Positions 1 to 8,831 are shown, counted from the first letter of the stretch. The stretch: 54,185 nt of DNA from a bacterium UBP15_UBA6099 (GCA_002435745.1 DIWT01000026.1:1-54185); one strand, 5' to 3'. Notes: a model not told the origin generated them from the sequence alone. A program made the numbers and translations.

Positions 1-163
1 CTATTGGCGAATCCGGGTTGAATCTAAAGAAAGAATCGGCATTTGAGAACGCCTCAACATTATTGGTTTTTCTCCTTTATTCACAGGGTTTTTTAGCGGA
101 CGTAAAAAAATATAAAAAAACTCTAAAGTTTTTCCTGCTCGCTCCGATATATATATTGACATG

Positions 164-224
164 GTTGCTGCTAGCCACAGCAACTCCTCCTACAGAGCCA
201 CCAAGGAAGGTGGCTTTTTTCTTT
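164..224 (+). ncRNA. Possible small structured RNA with exposed TCCTCCT
   Basis: Two perfect hairpins follow one another: GTTGCTG/CAGCAAC (164-170 with 178-184) and AGCCACC/GGTGGCT (196-202 with 209-215). The second runs into a T-rich tract. Between them lies single-stranded TCCTCCT (185-191), the anti-Shine-Dalgarno sequence. Hairpin, C/U-rich loop and terminator together are how many bacterial antisense sRNAs are built. I could not find a matching promoter: a TTGACA at 156-161 has no -10 box at the right distance. It could equally be the 3' end of a transcript from outside the window. Confidence 0.3.
196..224 (+). terminator. Intrinsic terminator, plus strand
   Basis: A 7-bp perfect stem AGCCACC/GGTGGCT with a 6-nt loop is followed by TTTTTT and a further CTTTACT. 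This is a standard Rho-independent terminator for rightward transcription entering from the left of the window. Confidence 0.6.
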
Positions 225-287
225 ACTGAAACATTCTGATTCGGAAAAACCGCCACATTGCGGGTGTGGGGATGAACCTTGATTTCC

Positions 288-321
288 TCAAAATGTTTGC
301 CCGCTTTCGCGGGCATGACGG
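288..321 (-). repeat. Dispersed palindromic repeat A, copy 1
   Basis: On the minus strand this reads CCGTCATGCCCGCGAAAGCG followed by GGCAA and CATTTT. It contains the palindrome TGCCCGC/GCGGGCA around a GAAA-type loop. It matches 38342-38375 on the plus strand at about 32 of 34 positions. Both copies are intergenic. It looks like a REP-type element. Confidence 0.75.
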
Positions 322-429
322 CATACGGGGATAGATTCGGAAAAAACTGCGACGGTACAGGGATGGGATGGCGGGTTATGCGCAATTGAGTATGAGAACG
401 CCACTATATGGTTAATTTTCGGCGATTAC

Positions 430-438
430 TGCTATAAT
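430..438 (+). promoter_or_regulatory. Extended -10 promoter for the EamA gene
   Basis: TGC directly before TATAAT makes an extended -10 element (TGnTATAAT), which can act without a good -35 box; no good -35 is seen. Transcription would start near 445. This supports translation from the GTG at 483 rather than from the TTG at 447. Confidence 0.5.
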
Positions 439-482
439 ACTGCGGTTTGAGGAGCGCTGTTTTGCCGCGCGGGCGGAGCAAT

Positions 483-1406
483 GTGGACAGATTGTTAAAA
501 AACAGGCCGTTCAATATTTTTCTCGGCATTCTCACTCTTTTTATCTGGGGATACGCATATATCGTTATCCGGGTGACGGTAAAGGACGGAACGATACCGC
601 CGATGAGTTTGGCGTTCATGAGGTTCGTGGTAGGGTATGCGGCGCTGCTGCCGTTCCGCACGGAGCGGGGCGCACAGCCGGACGCGAAGGACAACCGGCT
701 AATGGCAGGGATGGGGCTTACCGGGCTTTTCCTCTATTTTTATTTCGAGCACACAGGGCTGATTCACACTAGCGCGACGAACGCTTCGATATTGATATCT
801 CTGGCTCCCGCGCTGACGGCGCTGGGATCTGCAATTTTGTTTTCTTCGAAGTTGTCGTGGAAAAACGGGGTCGGGCTGGTTGTGGCTTTCACGGGCGGCG
901 CGCTCATAATATGGAACGGCAAGGTTAATTTCGACCTCAACCCGCTCGGCGATGTCCTTATCCTTCTATCGGCTGTGGCGTGGACGGCTTATACGCTTAT
1001 AGGCAGGGACATCTCCCGGCGGCTGTCTCCGATACTTATAACGCGCCGAATCACCGCAGTTGGGATTTTCGCGACGCTGCCGTTTTTCATCGCTGAACTC
1101 GTTTCGGGCAAACTATCCGGAATTACGCCTGTCTCTATTGCCGGGGTTGTGTATCTGGGCGCGCTGTGCCACGCGCTGGCGTTCACGCTCTGGGTGCGCT
1201 GCATGGACACTCTGGGAATTATCTTCACGACGAATCTGATATATCTTCAATGCGTGATAACGATGGTTATCGCGTGGCTGACGCTCGGAGAGCCGATAAC
1301 CGCGCAGTTGCTGGTTTACACGGCGGCGGTGTTGTCTGGAGTATATCTGGCGAACCTGACGGACGCCAAAAGGCAGGCGGCCCCCGGTCTCAAGCAAGAA
1401 AAATAA
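483..1406 (+). CDS. EamA/DMT-family membrane transporter
   Basis: The product of about 307 residues is an integral membrane protein of the drug/metabolite transporter superfamily. It is built of two EamA repeats of about five helices each, with clear hydrophobic segments from the N-terminus (FLGILTLFIWGYAYIVI) to the C-terminus. The family exports small metabolites such as amino acids or purines, or serves as permeases; the substrate cannot be read from sequence. The chosen start is GTG 483, preceded by GGCGGAG and downstream of the extended -10 box at 430-438. A TTG at 447 in the same frame is possible but would leave almost no leader. The 3' end overlaps the convergent glycosyltransferase gene by 17 bp. 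Confidence 0.85.
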   Translation: MDRLLKNRPFNIFLGILTLFIWGYAYIVIRVTVKDGTIPPMSLAFMRFVVGYAALLPFRTERGAQPDAKDNRLMAGMGLTGLFLYFYFEHTGLIHTSATNASILISLAPALTALGSAILFSSKLSWKNGVGLVVAFTGGALIIWNGKVNFDLNPLGDVLILLSAVAWTAYTLIGRDISRRLSPILITRRITAVGIFATLPFFIAELVSGKLSGITPVSIAGVVYLGALCHALAFTLWVRCMDTLGIIFTTNLIYLQCVITMVIAWLTLGEPITAQLLVYTAAVLSGVYLANLTDAKRQAAPGLKQEK

Positions 1407-2403
1407 AGTCTTCAAGCTCGACATAACCGAATTCGAGGAGTTTGCTTCTGATGAGTGGACGGGCGCCGCGAGCGCCGACCGCGCAGAAGATAAATTCGTC
1501 ATGGCTCCTGTCGGCCAAGTCCTCGTAAGATACGATGGGGATGACGCCTATGCTGCGCCCTATTTTTGCGGGATCGACATCCGCGAAACGCCTCACGTCA
1601 ACGCCGCGCTCCGACAGTTCGGCGCACCACCAACGCCCTTCCCTGCCCGCGCCCCAGATTGTCGCCGCTTTCTTTTTGTTAAGATACGCGCTCGCCAGAT
1701 ATCTAGCCTTCAGTTTTCTGAATCTCGGCATTGAGTACGCGGCGTGAGTTCTTGACACCCTTTCGGGGTAGTCCCGCCAGAGCAGGAGGACTTCGGGAAC
1801 TTTCGCGAACCTCGCGCCGCGCTCCCTGAGCCGCATCCACAAGTCGTAGTCTTCAGGCCATCCGTTGTCCAGATAGCCCCCGGCCTCAAGCGCGGCATCC
1901 CGCCTGAACATCACCGAGGGATGGGCAAAAGGGGACTCCACGAAAAAATCTCTCAGTATGTCCGCCTCGTCCACAACTGAATTGAGCCATTCCTCGTAGA
2001 GTTTCATACCCTCGCCGACGGAATTGTCCGGGAACATTCGCACGAGACATGAGCAGAGGGTGATTTCGGGCCTAGCTCGCATGAGAGCGGCCTGCGATTC
2101 GAGCCTTGCAGGGTAGGATATGTCGTCTGCGTCCATGCGGGCGACAAGAGGAGCGCGGGCCTCGCGAAGGCCTGCGTTGAGCGCTGACACAAGCCCGGCT
2201 CCGCCAACGCTAAGCGTCCTGAACCGCGCGTCCGACGCGGCGTATTCGTCTGCCGCGCGCCCCGATTCGTCCGTTGACCCGTCGTCCACCACAAGACATT
2301 CCCAATCAGCGAAGGTCTGCGCTGAAATAGAGTCGAGAGCTTCGCGGAGGCGCGCTCCGGCGTCTCTGACGGGGATCACCACGCTGATTTCCGGCGTTGC
2401 CAT
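1390..2403 (-). CDS. GT2 glycosyltransferase with C-terminal Rossmann-like domain
   Basis: The first 230 or so residues form a GT-A glycosyltransferase family 2 domain. It has the opening ISVVIPVRD, a VVDDGSTDES nucleotide-binding loop, a MDADD metal-binding DxD, and a late region ending in WRDYPERVS. It would transfer a sugar from a nucleotide-sugar to a glycan or lipid acceptor. The last 95 residues are unlike GT2: they begin IWGAGREGRWW, a GxGxxG nucleotide-binding turn, followed by alternating strands and helices. The start at 2403 is chosen because GT2 proteins begin right before the first strand. An upstream in-frame ATG at 2421 is the alternative. A TATAAT lies six bases before ATG 2403, so the message may be leaderless. 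A UDP-sugar decarboxylase lies next door, divergently. Confidence 0.85.
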   Translation of the reverse strand: MATPEISVVIPVRDAGARLREALDSISAQTFADWECLVVDDGSTDESGRAADEYAASDARFRTLSVGGAGLVSALNAGLREARAPLVARMDADDISYPARLESQAALMRARPEITLCSCLVRMFPDNSVGEGMKLYEEWLNSVVDEADILRDFFVESPFAHPSVMFRRDAALEAGGYLDNGWPEDYDLWMRLRERGARFAKVPEVLLLWRDYPERVSRTHAAYSMPRFRKLKARYLASAYLNKKKAATIWGAGREGRWWCAELSERGVDVRRFADVDPAKIGRSIGVIPIVSYEDLADRSHDEFIFCAVGARGARPLIRSKLLEFGYVELEDFIFLA

Positions 2404-2409
2404 GCGCGG

Positions 2410-2415
2410 ATTATA
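2410..2415 (-). promoter_or_regulatory. -10 box consistent with a leaderless GT2 mRNA
   Basis: On the minus strand a perfect TATAAT is followed by CCGCGC and then the ATG at 2403. The usual -10 to +1 distance would place transcription start on the A of the ATG. No strong -35 is seen 17 bases upstream. If translation begins at 2421 instead, the match lies inside the coding region and is chance. Confidence 0.35.
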
Positions 2416-2480
2416 ACCCATGGCGGCCCGCTTTCGAAAGCTTTTGTCTTCCGGCTCGGCGAATGCCGCGGCCACATGCC

Positions 2481-2509
2481 TTGTATTCGGTTTGTCCCTC
2501 CTGTAATAT
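2481..2509 (+). promoter_or_regulatory. Weak candidate promoter for the UXS gene
   Basis: TTGTAT (2481-2486) and TAATAT (2504-2509) are 17 bases apart, about 50 bases before the UXS start. The match is partial on both hexamers. A TATAAA overlapping at 2507 is an alternative -10. Confidence 0.3.
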
Positions 2510-2558
2510 AAAACTGTATGCGGCGCCGGGGAACGCGGCGCGTAATCGGGAGAACGGC

Positions 2559-3503
2559 ATGAGAGCGGTTGTAACCGGCGGGGCGGGTTTTTTAGGCTCG
2601 CATCTTTGCGAAAGGCTCATCAGGGACGGACACGATGTCGTCTGCCTCGATAACCTTATAACGGGCAATCCAGACAACATAAGCCATCTGATGGACAAGA
2701 AGTTCATGTTTTTCAACTACGACGTGACGAACTACCTTTTCATTGACGGAAAAGTGGACTTGGTGATGCATTTTGCGAGTCCGGCCAGCCCGATAGACTA
2801 CATCAACTATCCCATACAGACCCTAAAGGTCGGATCGCTTGGGACGCACAAAGCGCTTGGGCTTGCCAGAGCGAAAGACGCGAAGTTCATTCTCGCCTCG
2901 ACGTCCGAGGTGTACGGGGACCCGCTCGAACACCCGCAGAAGGAAACCTACTGGGGAAACGTCAACCCGATCGGGCCGCGAGGAGTGTACGACGAGGCAA
3001 AACGATTCGCCGAGGCGATGACAATGGCGTATCACCGCAGCCACGGTCTGGACACCCGCGTGGTAAGAATATTCAACACATACGGGCCGAGGATGAGAGT
3101 AAACGACGGGCGTGTCGTTCCCGCTTTCTGCAGCCAAGCCCTGTTGGGCGAGCCGATAACTGTTTTCGGGGACGGCTCTCAGACCCGGTGTTTCACGTTT
3201 GTGGACGACCTTGTGGACGGCATTATGAGGCTGCTCGAAGCCGACTATCACGACCCGGTGAATATCGGCAACCCGCGCGAGATGACGATGCTGGAATACG
3301 CCCGGCTGATAATCGGCATGACAGGTTCAAAAAGCGAAATTATCTACAGCGATATTCCGGTGGATGACCCCAAGAAACGCATGCCCGATATTACCGTAGC
3401 CAAGAACGTTCTCGGCTGGCAGCCCCGCACAAGCGTGGAAGAAGGGATGAATAAGACCCTGCCATTCTTCGAGGAAACGCTTCGCAAACAGGGCCGTCTG
3501 TAG
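2559..3503 (+). CDS. uxs: UDP-glucuronate decarboxylase (UDP-xylose synthase), SDR family
   Basis: The product of 314 residues is an extended short-chain dehydrogenase that would convert UDP-glucuronate to UDP-xylose with bound NAD+ in the cytoplasm. Visible features are the NAD-binding TGGAGFLGSHL near residue 6, STSEVYGDP near 115 carrying the active-site serine/threonine, and the catalytic pair Y144 and K148 in YDEAKR. The stretch PIGPRGVYDEAKR with downstream RIFNTYGPRMR is characteristic of UXS rather than of UDP-glucose epimerase. Start ATG 2559 is preceded by GGGAGA and lies just before the first strand; a longer open frame upstream has no domain support. It probably works with the adjacent glycosyltransferase and the sugar-nucleotide enzyme at 3765 in surface polysaccharide synthesis. 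Confidence 0.92.
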   Translation: MRAVVTGGAGFLGSHLCERLIRDGHDVVCLDNLITGNPDNISHLMDKKFMFFNYDVTNYLFIDGKVDLVMHFASPASPIDYINYPIQTLKVGSLGTHKALGLARAKDAKFILASTSEVYGDPLEHPQKETYWGNVNPIGPRGVYDEAKRFAEAMTMAYHRSHGLDTRVVRIFNTYGPRMRVNDGRVVPAFCSQALLGEPITVFGDGSQTRCFTFVDDLVDGIMRLLEADYHDPVNIGNPREMTMLEYARLIIGMTGSKSEIIYSDIPVDDPKKRMPDITVAKNVLGWQPRTSVEEGMNKTLPFFEETLRKQGRL

Positions 3504-3557
3504 CCCTTCGCGCGCAATGCGCCGACAACCATAGACGCTGATTATGTTCTTTGAGTA

Positions 3558-3632
3558 TCGGGGCGCTCGGATTTGAACCGAGGGTTTCCAGTTCCCAAAA
3601 CTGGCGTGATGACCTGACTTCACTACGCCCCG
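3558..3632 (-). tRNA. tRNA-Pro (anticodon TGG)
   Basis: The minus strand folds into a full cloverleaf of 75 nt. It has a CGGGGCG/CGCCCCG acceptor stem with discriminator A, a GTGA/TCAC D stem, an anticodon stem CCAGT/ACTGG with loop TTTGGGA (anticodon TGG), and a T arm CTCGG TTCAAAT CCGAG. The 3' CCA is not encoded (TAC follows), so it must be added by tRNA nucleotidyltransferase. Confidence 0.96.
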
Positions 3633-3764
3633 TTGACACTGCGGCTCGGCCGCAAAAGTATTTTACACTTTGCTCATAATTATTTCCAGACGGCGAGGAC
3701 GAAACCGCGCGCGGGCGCGCGCCGCAAGACTTATCGCTCCCGAAGCTTAACGACGGATTCGGGT

Positions 3765-6260
3765 TTATTCGCTGATCTCGCGGATGACTTTCGAATACTG
3801 CGAGACCAGTTTTTTTGCTTCGGCTGCGGATTCCGCTTCGGCGACTATGTGCACCAGCGGCTCGGAGGGATCGGGCCGCATGAGCGCCCACCCCTTTTTT
3901 CCGACTGCCATCCGGAGTCCGTCCGTAAGGTTCACGTTCTTGCCCTTGTATTTCTCCACGAGAAGGCGCATAAGCTTGCCTTTGCTGTCCCAGTCGCAAG
4001 GCTCGGTCGCGGACTCAACGTGTATCTCCGGAATCTTGGCGTTGACGTCAGACAGAGAGACGTCGTGCTTGGCCATGATTTCGAGAATCTTGCTCAGCGA
4101 TATCATCGCGTCGAAAGAAGGCTGAAACTCCGGGAATATGAAGCCGCCTTTGGTGTCGCCTCCGAAGTCGATTTTTTCTTTCATTGCGGCCGCCATCAGG
4201 TCTCGCGAATTCGATTTGGTGTAAATGAGGCTGCCCTTGTGCTTTGCGACAATTTTTTCAACGGCTAACGGAGCGCGTATCTGCGTGGCGATGACGGGAT
4301 TTTTTCTTTCGAGGGCTATCAGTTCTATCATCAGAGCGAGCAGTCGGTCGCCGAAGACCGGGCGGCCCTTCGAGTCGACGAGAGAAATTTTCTCTGACTC
4401 GCCGTCTACAAGAACGCCGAGGTCGGCGCTGAGGGAACGAACTATGGCGCTTAGTTGTTTGAGTCCGTCCGGGTCTATGGCGGAGGCGCGGGGGCTCATG
4501 TTGGGGTCGATGTAGGAATTCAGGGATATGGCCTCTATGCCTAGCCTTCCGAGGACGGGAGGCAGGAGCAGCGAGAGACTGCCGTGCGAGTAGTCGATGA
4601 CCATCCTGAATCTTTTCGCGCGGATGGCGTCGAGGTCGACGTACTGGAGGAAATCGCTCGCGTACTGTTCGAGAGCGAGCGGGTCGTATTCGAGCGTGCC
4701 GACGCTGTCCAGAGGCGCGTGGCGGTAGTCCTGCCGCTGGAAGATGCTTTCTATCTTCCGTTCGGTGTTCGTGTCTATATTGATGCCGTTGTTGTCGTAG
4801 AACTCGATGAGAATCATCTCGTTCTGATATGGAGAGATGCGGATATGGATGCCGCCTACGCAGTCCGATTTCCTGACGATGTGCCGTGTGACGGGGAGAG
4901 GGACGGTGCGGTAGTCTAGGACGTTGACGCCGACTGACATGAGGCCGGATATGAGCGCGCGCTTGATGATGCGGGCTACTTTGTGGGGGCTGCGGCTGAC
5001 GATGAGGCGGGAGCCGGGGCGCAGGGACGCGCCGAATGCGGTTCCGAGCGCGGCGGCGTATTCGGGAGTCACCTCGACGTTAGCCACGCCTTTGACGCCG
5101 AGCGCGCTGAACAGAGCGCCGGGCCAGTTGTCTCCCCATATTACGCTGTTTGTTACGGTCGCGCCTGAGACTATCGTCTTGTCGGGCCATATCTTGACCT
5201 GCTGCTTTATGACGGCCCCTTTGCCTACGTTGCATTTATCTCCGAGGATGGCCCCCTCGCCTATCTTGACGTCTTCTCTGATTATGTTGTTGCGGCAGAC
5301 TATCGCGCCGGTGGCGGAGGAGTTGCGCCCGAAGTAGACGTTGTTCCAGAACACGGAGCGGGTCAGCCCGGCTCCCGGCTCGATTATGCAGTTGTCCCCG
5401 ATGACGGAGAACTCGTTGATCATCGCTCCGCTCATAATCTTGCAGTTGGAGCCGATTATCGCGGGACCGATAATCTTTGCGCCGGAGGCAATCTCGGTGT
5501 TCTTTCCGACCCACACCTTGCGTTTAATCTGTTTGCCGCCGAATGAGATTTTTACTCTGCCGTTGAGGGCGTCTTCGTGCGCCTCTCGGTATTGCTTGAG
5601 GCTGCCGATGTCGCACCAGTATCCGTCGAGGACGCAGCCGTACAGCGGCATGCCGTCCGCGAGCAACATCGGGAATATGTCGCGGCTCCAGTCGTAGTTC
5701 TTTCCGGACACCATATATTTAAATACTGCGGGGTCGATTATGTATATGCCGGTGTTCACGGTGTCGCTGAAGACTTCGCCCCAGCCCGGTTTTTCTAGGA
5801 ATCGGATGATGCGCCCGTCGTCGCCTGTGATCACGACGCCGTATTCGAGCGGGGTCTCGACGCGGGTGAGCACGATGGTGGCTATGGAACCGACCTTTTT
5901 GTGGAACTTCACGGCTTCCTTCAAATCCATGTCAGTCAGCGCGTCTCCACTGAGGATTATGAAAGTGTCGTCCAGTTTGTCTTCTAGGATTTTCACCGCG
6001 CCGGCGGTTCCGAGGGGGGTCTCCTCGACTGAGTAATCCATGTTGACGCCCCAAGCGGAGCCGTCGCCGAAATGCGCCATTATCTCGTCGCCTAGATAGT
6101 AAAGGGTGGATATGTAGTCCTTAACGCCCATGTCGCGGGCCTTTTCCAATATGTGCTCCATCATCGGCTTGTCGCAGACTGGAACAAGGGGTTTGGGCAA
6201 GTTGAGCGTGAGGGGCCTCAACCGGGTTCCTTCTCCGCCCGCCATCATCACGGCTTTCAT
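3765..6260 (-). CDS. Fused sugar-1-phosphate nucleotidyltransferase / phosphomannomutase-like protein
   Basis: The product of 831 residues has three parts. Residues 1-235 are a nucleotidyltransferase starting MKAVMMAGGEGTRLRPLT, as in mannose-1-phosphate guanylyltransferases. Residues 250-370 are a left-handed beta-helix of hexapeptide repeats. From about 385 to the end is an alpha-D-phosphohexomutase fold. This arrangement is known in cyanobacteria and several other phyla. The mutase half departs from catalytic consensus. The phosphoserine loop usually written TASHNP is RISPYQ (serine near residue 476), the metal loop DGDADR is DGESEK (about 618), and the sugar loop GEMSGH is GGDTKGG (about 700). 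The mutase reaction is therefore uncertain, while the transferase half looks intact. ATG 6260 is chosen for its GGAGGT seven bases upstream. Likely pathway: GDP-mannose or a related NDP-sugar for surface glycans. Confidence 0.88.
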   Translation of the reverse strand: MKAVMMAGGEGTRLRPLTLNLPKPLVPVCDKPMMEHILEKARDMGVKDYISTLYYLGDEIMAHFGDGSAWGVNMDYSVEETPLGTAGAVKILEDKLDDTFIILSGDALTDMDLKEAVKFHKKVGSIATIVLTRVETPLEYGVVITGDDGRIIRFLEKPGWGEVFSDTVNTGIYIIDPAVFKYMVSGKNYDWSRDIFPMLLADGMPLYGCVLDGYWCDIGSLKQYREAHEDALNGRVKISFGGKQIKRKVWVGKNTEIASGAKIIGPAIIGSNCKIMSGAMINEFSVIGDNCIIEPGAGLTRSVFWNNVYFGRNSSATGAIVCRNNIIREDVKIGEGAILGDKCNVGKGAVIKQQVKIWPDKTIVSGATVTNSVIWGDNWPGALFSALGVKGVANVEVTPEYAAALGTAFGASLRPGSRLIVSRSPHKVARIIKRALISGLMSVGVNVLDYRTVPLPVTRHIVRKSDCVGGIHIRISPYQNEMILIEFYDNNGINIDTNTERKIESIFQRQDYRHAPLDSVGTLEYDPLALEQYASDFLQYVDLDAIRAKRFRMVIDYSHGSLSLLLPPVLGRLGIEAISLNSYIDPNMSPRASAIDPDGLKQLSAIVRSLSADLGVLVDGESEKISLVDSKGRPVFGDRLLALMIELIALERKNPVIATQIRAPLAVEKIVAKHKGSLIYTKSNSRDLMAAAMKEKIDFGGDTKGGFIFPEFQPSFDAMISLSKILEIMAKHDVSLSDVNAKIPEIHVESATEPCDWDSKGKLMRLLVEKYKGKNVNLTDGLRMAVGKKGWALMRPDPSEPLVHIVAEAESAAEAKKLVSQYSKVIREISE

Positions 6261-6426
6261 GGTCAAACCTCCGTTGTGGTAAATACTCTCAGCCGCCGCC
6301 AACATCGCGGAGCCTATGAAATAATCATAGCGAAAACTGCGGCTTTATGGAAATGTTCGCGGCAAAGAAGCGGCGGCGGCGCGACAGCGCGCTCATGAGG
6401 AAGCGATTTCAGGTTTTGCCGTTCCG

Positions 6427-8829
6427 CTATTTAAAAGATTTGGAAACGGAGCCAGTGTTGCCGACAAAGTCGCGGGCGCGCACAATCAGCGTGTGCGGAC
6501 TGTCGCCGCCGGGGGCTTCGAACGAGAAGCTGAACTCCTCGCGCATCGAGTCCAGAAGCCCGTCTTTGGGAAACACCATCCGCCATTTCAGATCATTGAC
6601 GGAATACTCTATGGATGATATCGCGCTGAAGTTGTCCGTCGCCGAGCCGGAAACGCGGTAGAGAGCGCCTTCCTTTTTAAGGTCGGAGATAATTATTGTC
6701 GGCCGGGTGTGATCGATTATGAACGGGTCGGTTATCGTCTCGTGTGAAAGGGCGCGCTCGGCTGTGTTGGACTCTATGTCGGAGGCGGCCACTTTTACTT
6801 CGTATCTGCCGTCCGGAACAGATTCCGTGCTCCAGCGATATTCCGATTCGAAGAATTCCTTTTCAAGGACGGTCCATTGGCCGTCCGGGAGCGACCTGAA
6901 CTGAAGGCGGTAGCGAAGAGAATCCTGATCTGGGTCGGAGGCCGACCAGCGGACGGAGATGTCGTTGGAAGCGGCTATCGAGCCGACGATGAGATTGGTC
7001 TCGGTTGATGCGGGAGCGATTGCGGCGCGCTGCTGGGCGGCTGCCGCAGCGGCGGCGGACGCCGGAGCGGCTCCGGAGGAAGCCGCAGCGGAGGCGGGCG
7101 GCATCTGAGGCGGCGTGGCGGCGGCGCCCGTTCTAGACGGCGGGGCGGTGGGCCTTCTCGACTGCGGCGCGGGCGTCACGTTTATCGCAGATATCCTCGG
7201 CGGCTGGTTGGCCGTCAGGTAGAACACTTTCACCTCGCGCAGTTCGGGAGACTGACCGTCTGTCGTCGGAAGAAGCGTCGCTCCATACTGAACATATCTG
7301 CCGGGAGGACTTGTTATCCTGAAAGGCCATCTGCCCGCGCTCGCGGACCATTCGCTCCATGTGCCGTCCGTCGGATCGGGCGTGTTGCCGGTGCGCGTTT
7401 TGAATTCAAGCGCGGAGCCTTTGGGTGTGAACGCCACCGCGTCGAGATTTCCGTAAACCGCCGGCGTAGAAGCGTCGTTGACGCTGGACAGGAACTCCCC
7501 GCGGTCATTCATAAGCCCGGTGGGCGCGAACACCGCTCCGGGGTTGCCTGTGACAAAGCGGAGCTTCGGTCCCTCGCCCACTATCGCCAGAATCTGGGAC
7601 GCCTGCAACTCCTGAAGCGTCGCCGTCTCTTTCTTCATGTCGAGGTTGTAGAACCTGCCGTCGTTGCCTGAGCCGATGAGAACGCGGTCGCCCCCCGCCG
7701 GAAGCATGGACAGTATGAACGGGTCGGGAATCTCAAGGATGACGCGGGACTGTCCGGACGGGTCGGCGAGATATACGCGGGCGGGGTTCAACGGCAGTTG
7801 CTGCCCGGACTGCGGAACTTTTGGGGGCAGCATGAAGCTCAAAGGCTCGACTCGTCCGGGCCGGCGCTGTTGAGCCGACGCCGACTGCGGGGACTGCTCG
7901 CTGTTGGCCGCGATCAGGAACGACCCGTCCTTCCACGGAAGCAACCTGTACGCCTCGTCTTCCACCATATCTATAAGAACCGACACCCTAGGATCCGGCG
8001 CTCGCTCGACGTCGGTTTCGGCGAATCCCGCGCCGTCCGGAGAAACAGGCATTGAAGGTTCGGGCTGGAATTCATCCGCCTGCGCCGCGTCGTCGGAGGA
8101 TGGGCGGGGGGTGGTCATTCTCGGAGCGGAGACTTCGGGAGGCGGCGCGTAGCCTTTCTCCGCCGCTTCGATGTTCACGCGCAACACAAGTCCGTTCGGG
8201 CTTGTGCCTGTGTAAATAAACTTGTCTCCATCCATGAACATCGAGAGAAAATGTCTCTCGGTGGAACTGACATAAAGGTTTTTGAAGATGCCTGATGGAT
8301 TGATTCTGTAAGCCGCGGCGGGCATGCCGGTCACGCAGTACAAGTCGCCCGACGGCGCGAACTTCATATCCCACACGAAGGATGCGGGAATCTGGGCGAA
8401 TACGGCCGCGCGCGAGCCGGGCCGCACAACGTAGATCGAGCCGCCGGGAAAAATCGCCGCGTACACGTTGTTGTTCCTGTCGACTGTTATCGAGCTTATG
8501 CCTGAGCCGGGAAGGATGGCGGCTTCTTCGGCTTCGCTTTTTCCGGCGCGGATTTTATAAAGTATGGCTTTGTTGCCGCTGCCCGCCCACAAGTCGCCCT
8601 TGTTGTCGTACGCGGCGGCCCAGAGATTCGGCTCAGGAGTCGAAAATGTCTGCTCCATTTTCACGCCGAGAGTTATCAGTCCGGTGTCGGTAAGGGCCGT
8701 CCCTGTGAACTTGCCTTTGTAGAACTGCGCGACTCCCGCCTGCGACCAGTAGCTTGTGGTGTTTGACAGCGCGGTCGAGCACAGCGCGCACAACGCGACG
8801 GCCGCGACGCATATCTTAGTCGATTTCAT
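6427..8829 (-). CDS. Secreted beta-propeller-like protein with C-terminal Ig/FnIII-like region
   Basis: I do not recognise a characterised family. The product has 800 residues, with a signal peptide at 1-22 (hydrophobic core then STALS). Residues 30-520 repeat short strand patterns such as LWAAAYDNKGDLWAGSG and ISSITVDRNNNVYAAI, typical of NHL/WD-like propeller blades. A low-complexity Ala/Pro/Gln-rich linker lies around 560-610. The last 190 residues have the strand pattern of fibronectin/cadherin-like modules, including DISVRWSASDPDQDSLRYRL and a final RDFVGNTG segment. It should be exported and probably extracytoplasmic. Its ATG lies two bases after the stop of the S55-like protease gene with AAGGAG just upstream, so the two are translationally coupled and may act together. 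Confidence 0.75.
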   Translation of the reverse strand: MKSTKICVAAVALCALCSTALSNTTSYWSQAGVAQFYKGKFTGTALTDTGLITLGVKMEQTFSTPEPNLWAAAYDNKGDLWAGSGNKAILYKIRAGKSEAEEAAILPGSGISSITVDRNNNVYAAIFPGGSIYVVRPGSRAAVFAQIPASFVWDMKFAPSGDLYCVTGMPAAAYRINPSGIFKNLYVSSTERHFLSMFMDGDKFIYTGTSPNGLVLRVNIEAAEKGYAPPPEVSAPRMTTPRPSSDDAAQADEFQPEPSMPVSPDGAGFAETDVERAPDPRVSVLIDMVEDEAYRLLPWKDGSFLIAANSEQSPQSASAQQRRPGRVEPLSFMLPPKVPQSGQQLPLNPARVYLADPSGQSRVILEIPDPFILSMLPAGGDRVLIGSGNDGRFYNLDMKKETATLQELQASQILAIVGEGPKLRFVTGNPGAVFAPTGLMNDRGEFLSSVNDASTPAVYGNLDAVAFTPKGSALEFKTRTGNTPDPTDGTWSEWSASAGRWPFRITSPPGRYVQYGATLLPTTDGQSPELREVKVFYLTANQPPRISAINVTPAPQSRRPTAPPSRTGAAATPPQMPPASAAASSGAAPASAAAAAAAQQRAAIAPASTETNLIVGSIAASNDISVRWSASDPDQDSLRYRLQFRSLPDGQWTVLEKEFFESEYRWSTESVPDGRYEVKVAASDIESNTAERALSHETITDPFIIDHTRPTIIISDLKKEGALYRVSGSATDNFSAISSIEYSVNDLKWRMVFPKDGLLDSMREEFSFSFEAPGGDSPHTLIVRARDFVGNTGSVSKSFK

Positions 8830-8831
8830 TC

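Larger units (their letters stand above)
1..429. other. Non-coding left edge
   Basis: I see no convincing gene here. The region is AT-rich up to about 160, then carries two hairpins (164-184 and 196-215) and a dispersed palindromic repeat (288-321). A short direct repeat starting GATTCGGAAAAA occurs near 239 and again near 334. Bases 1-19 resemble half of the palindromic repeat found at 11511 and 50768 (shared ATTGGCGAAT followed by CGGGTT), so a copy may be cut by the window edge. Open frames of 60-100 codons cross the region on both strands, but none has a plausible ribosome-binding site or a recognisable product. Confidence 0.6.

Noticed and set aside
18..239. 73-codon plus-strand frame with a hydrophobic stretch near the left edge
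   Set aside because: Non-ATG start, no ribosome-binding site, and it crosses both hairpins and the terminator.
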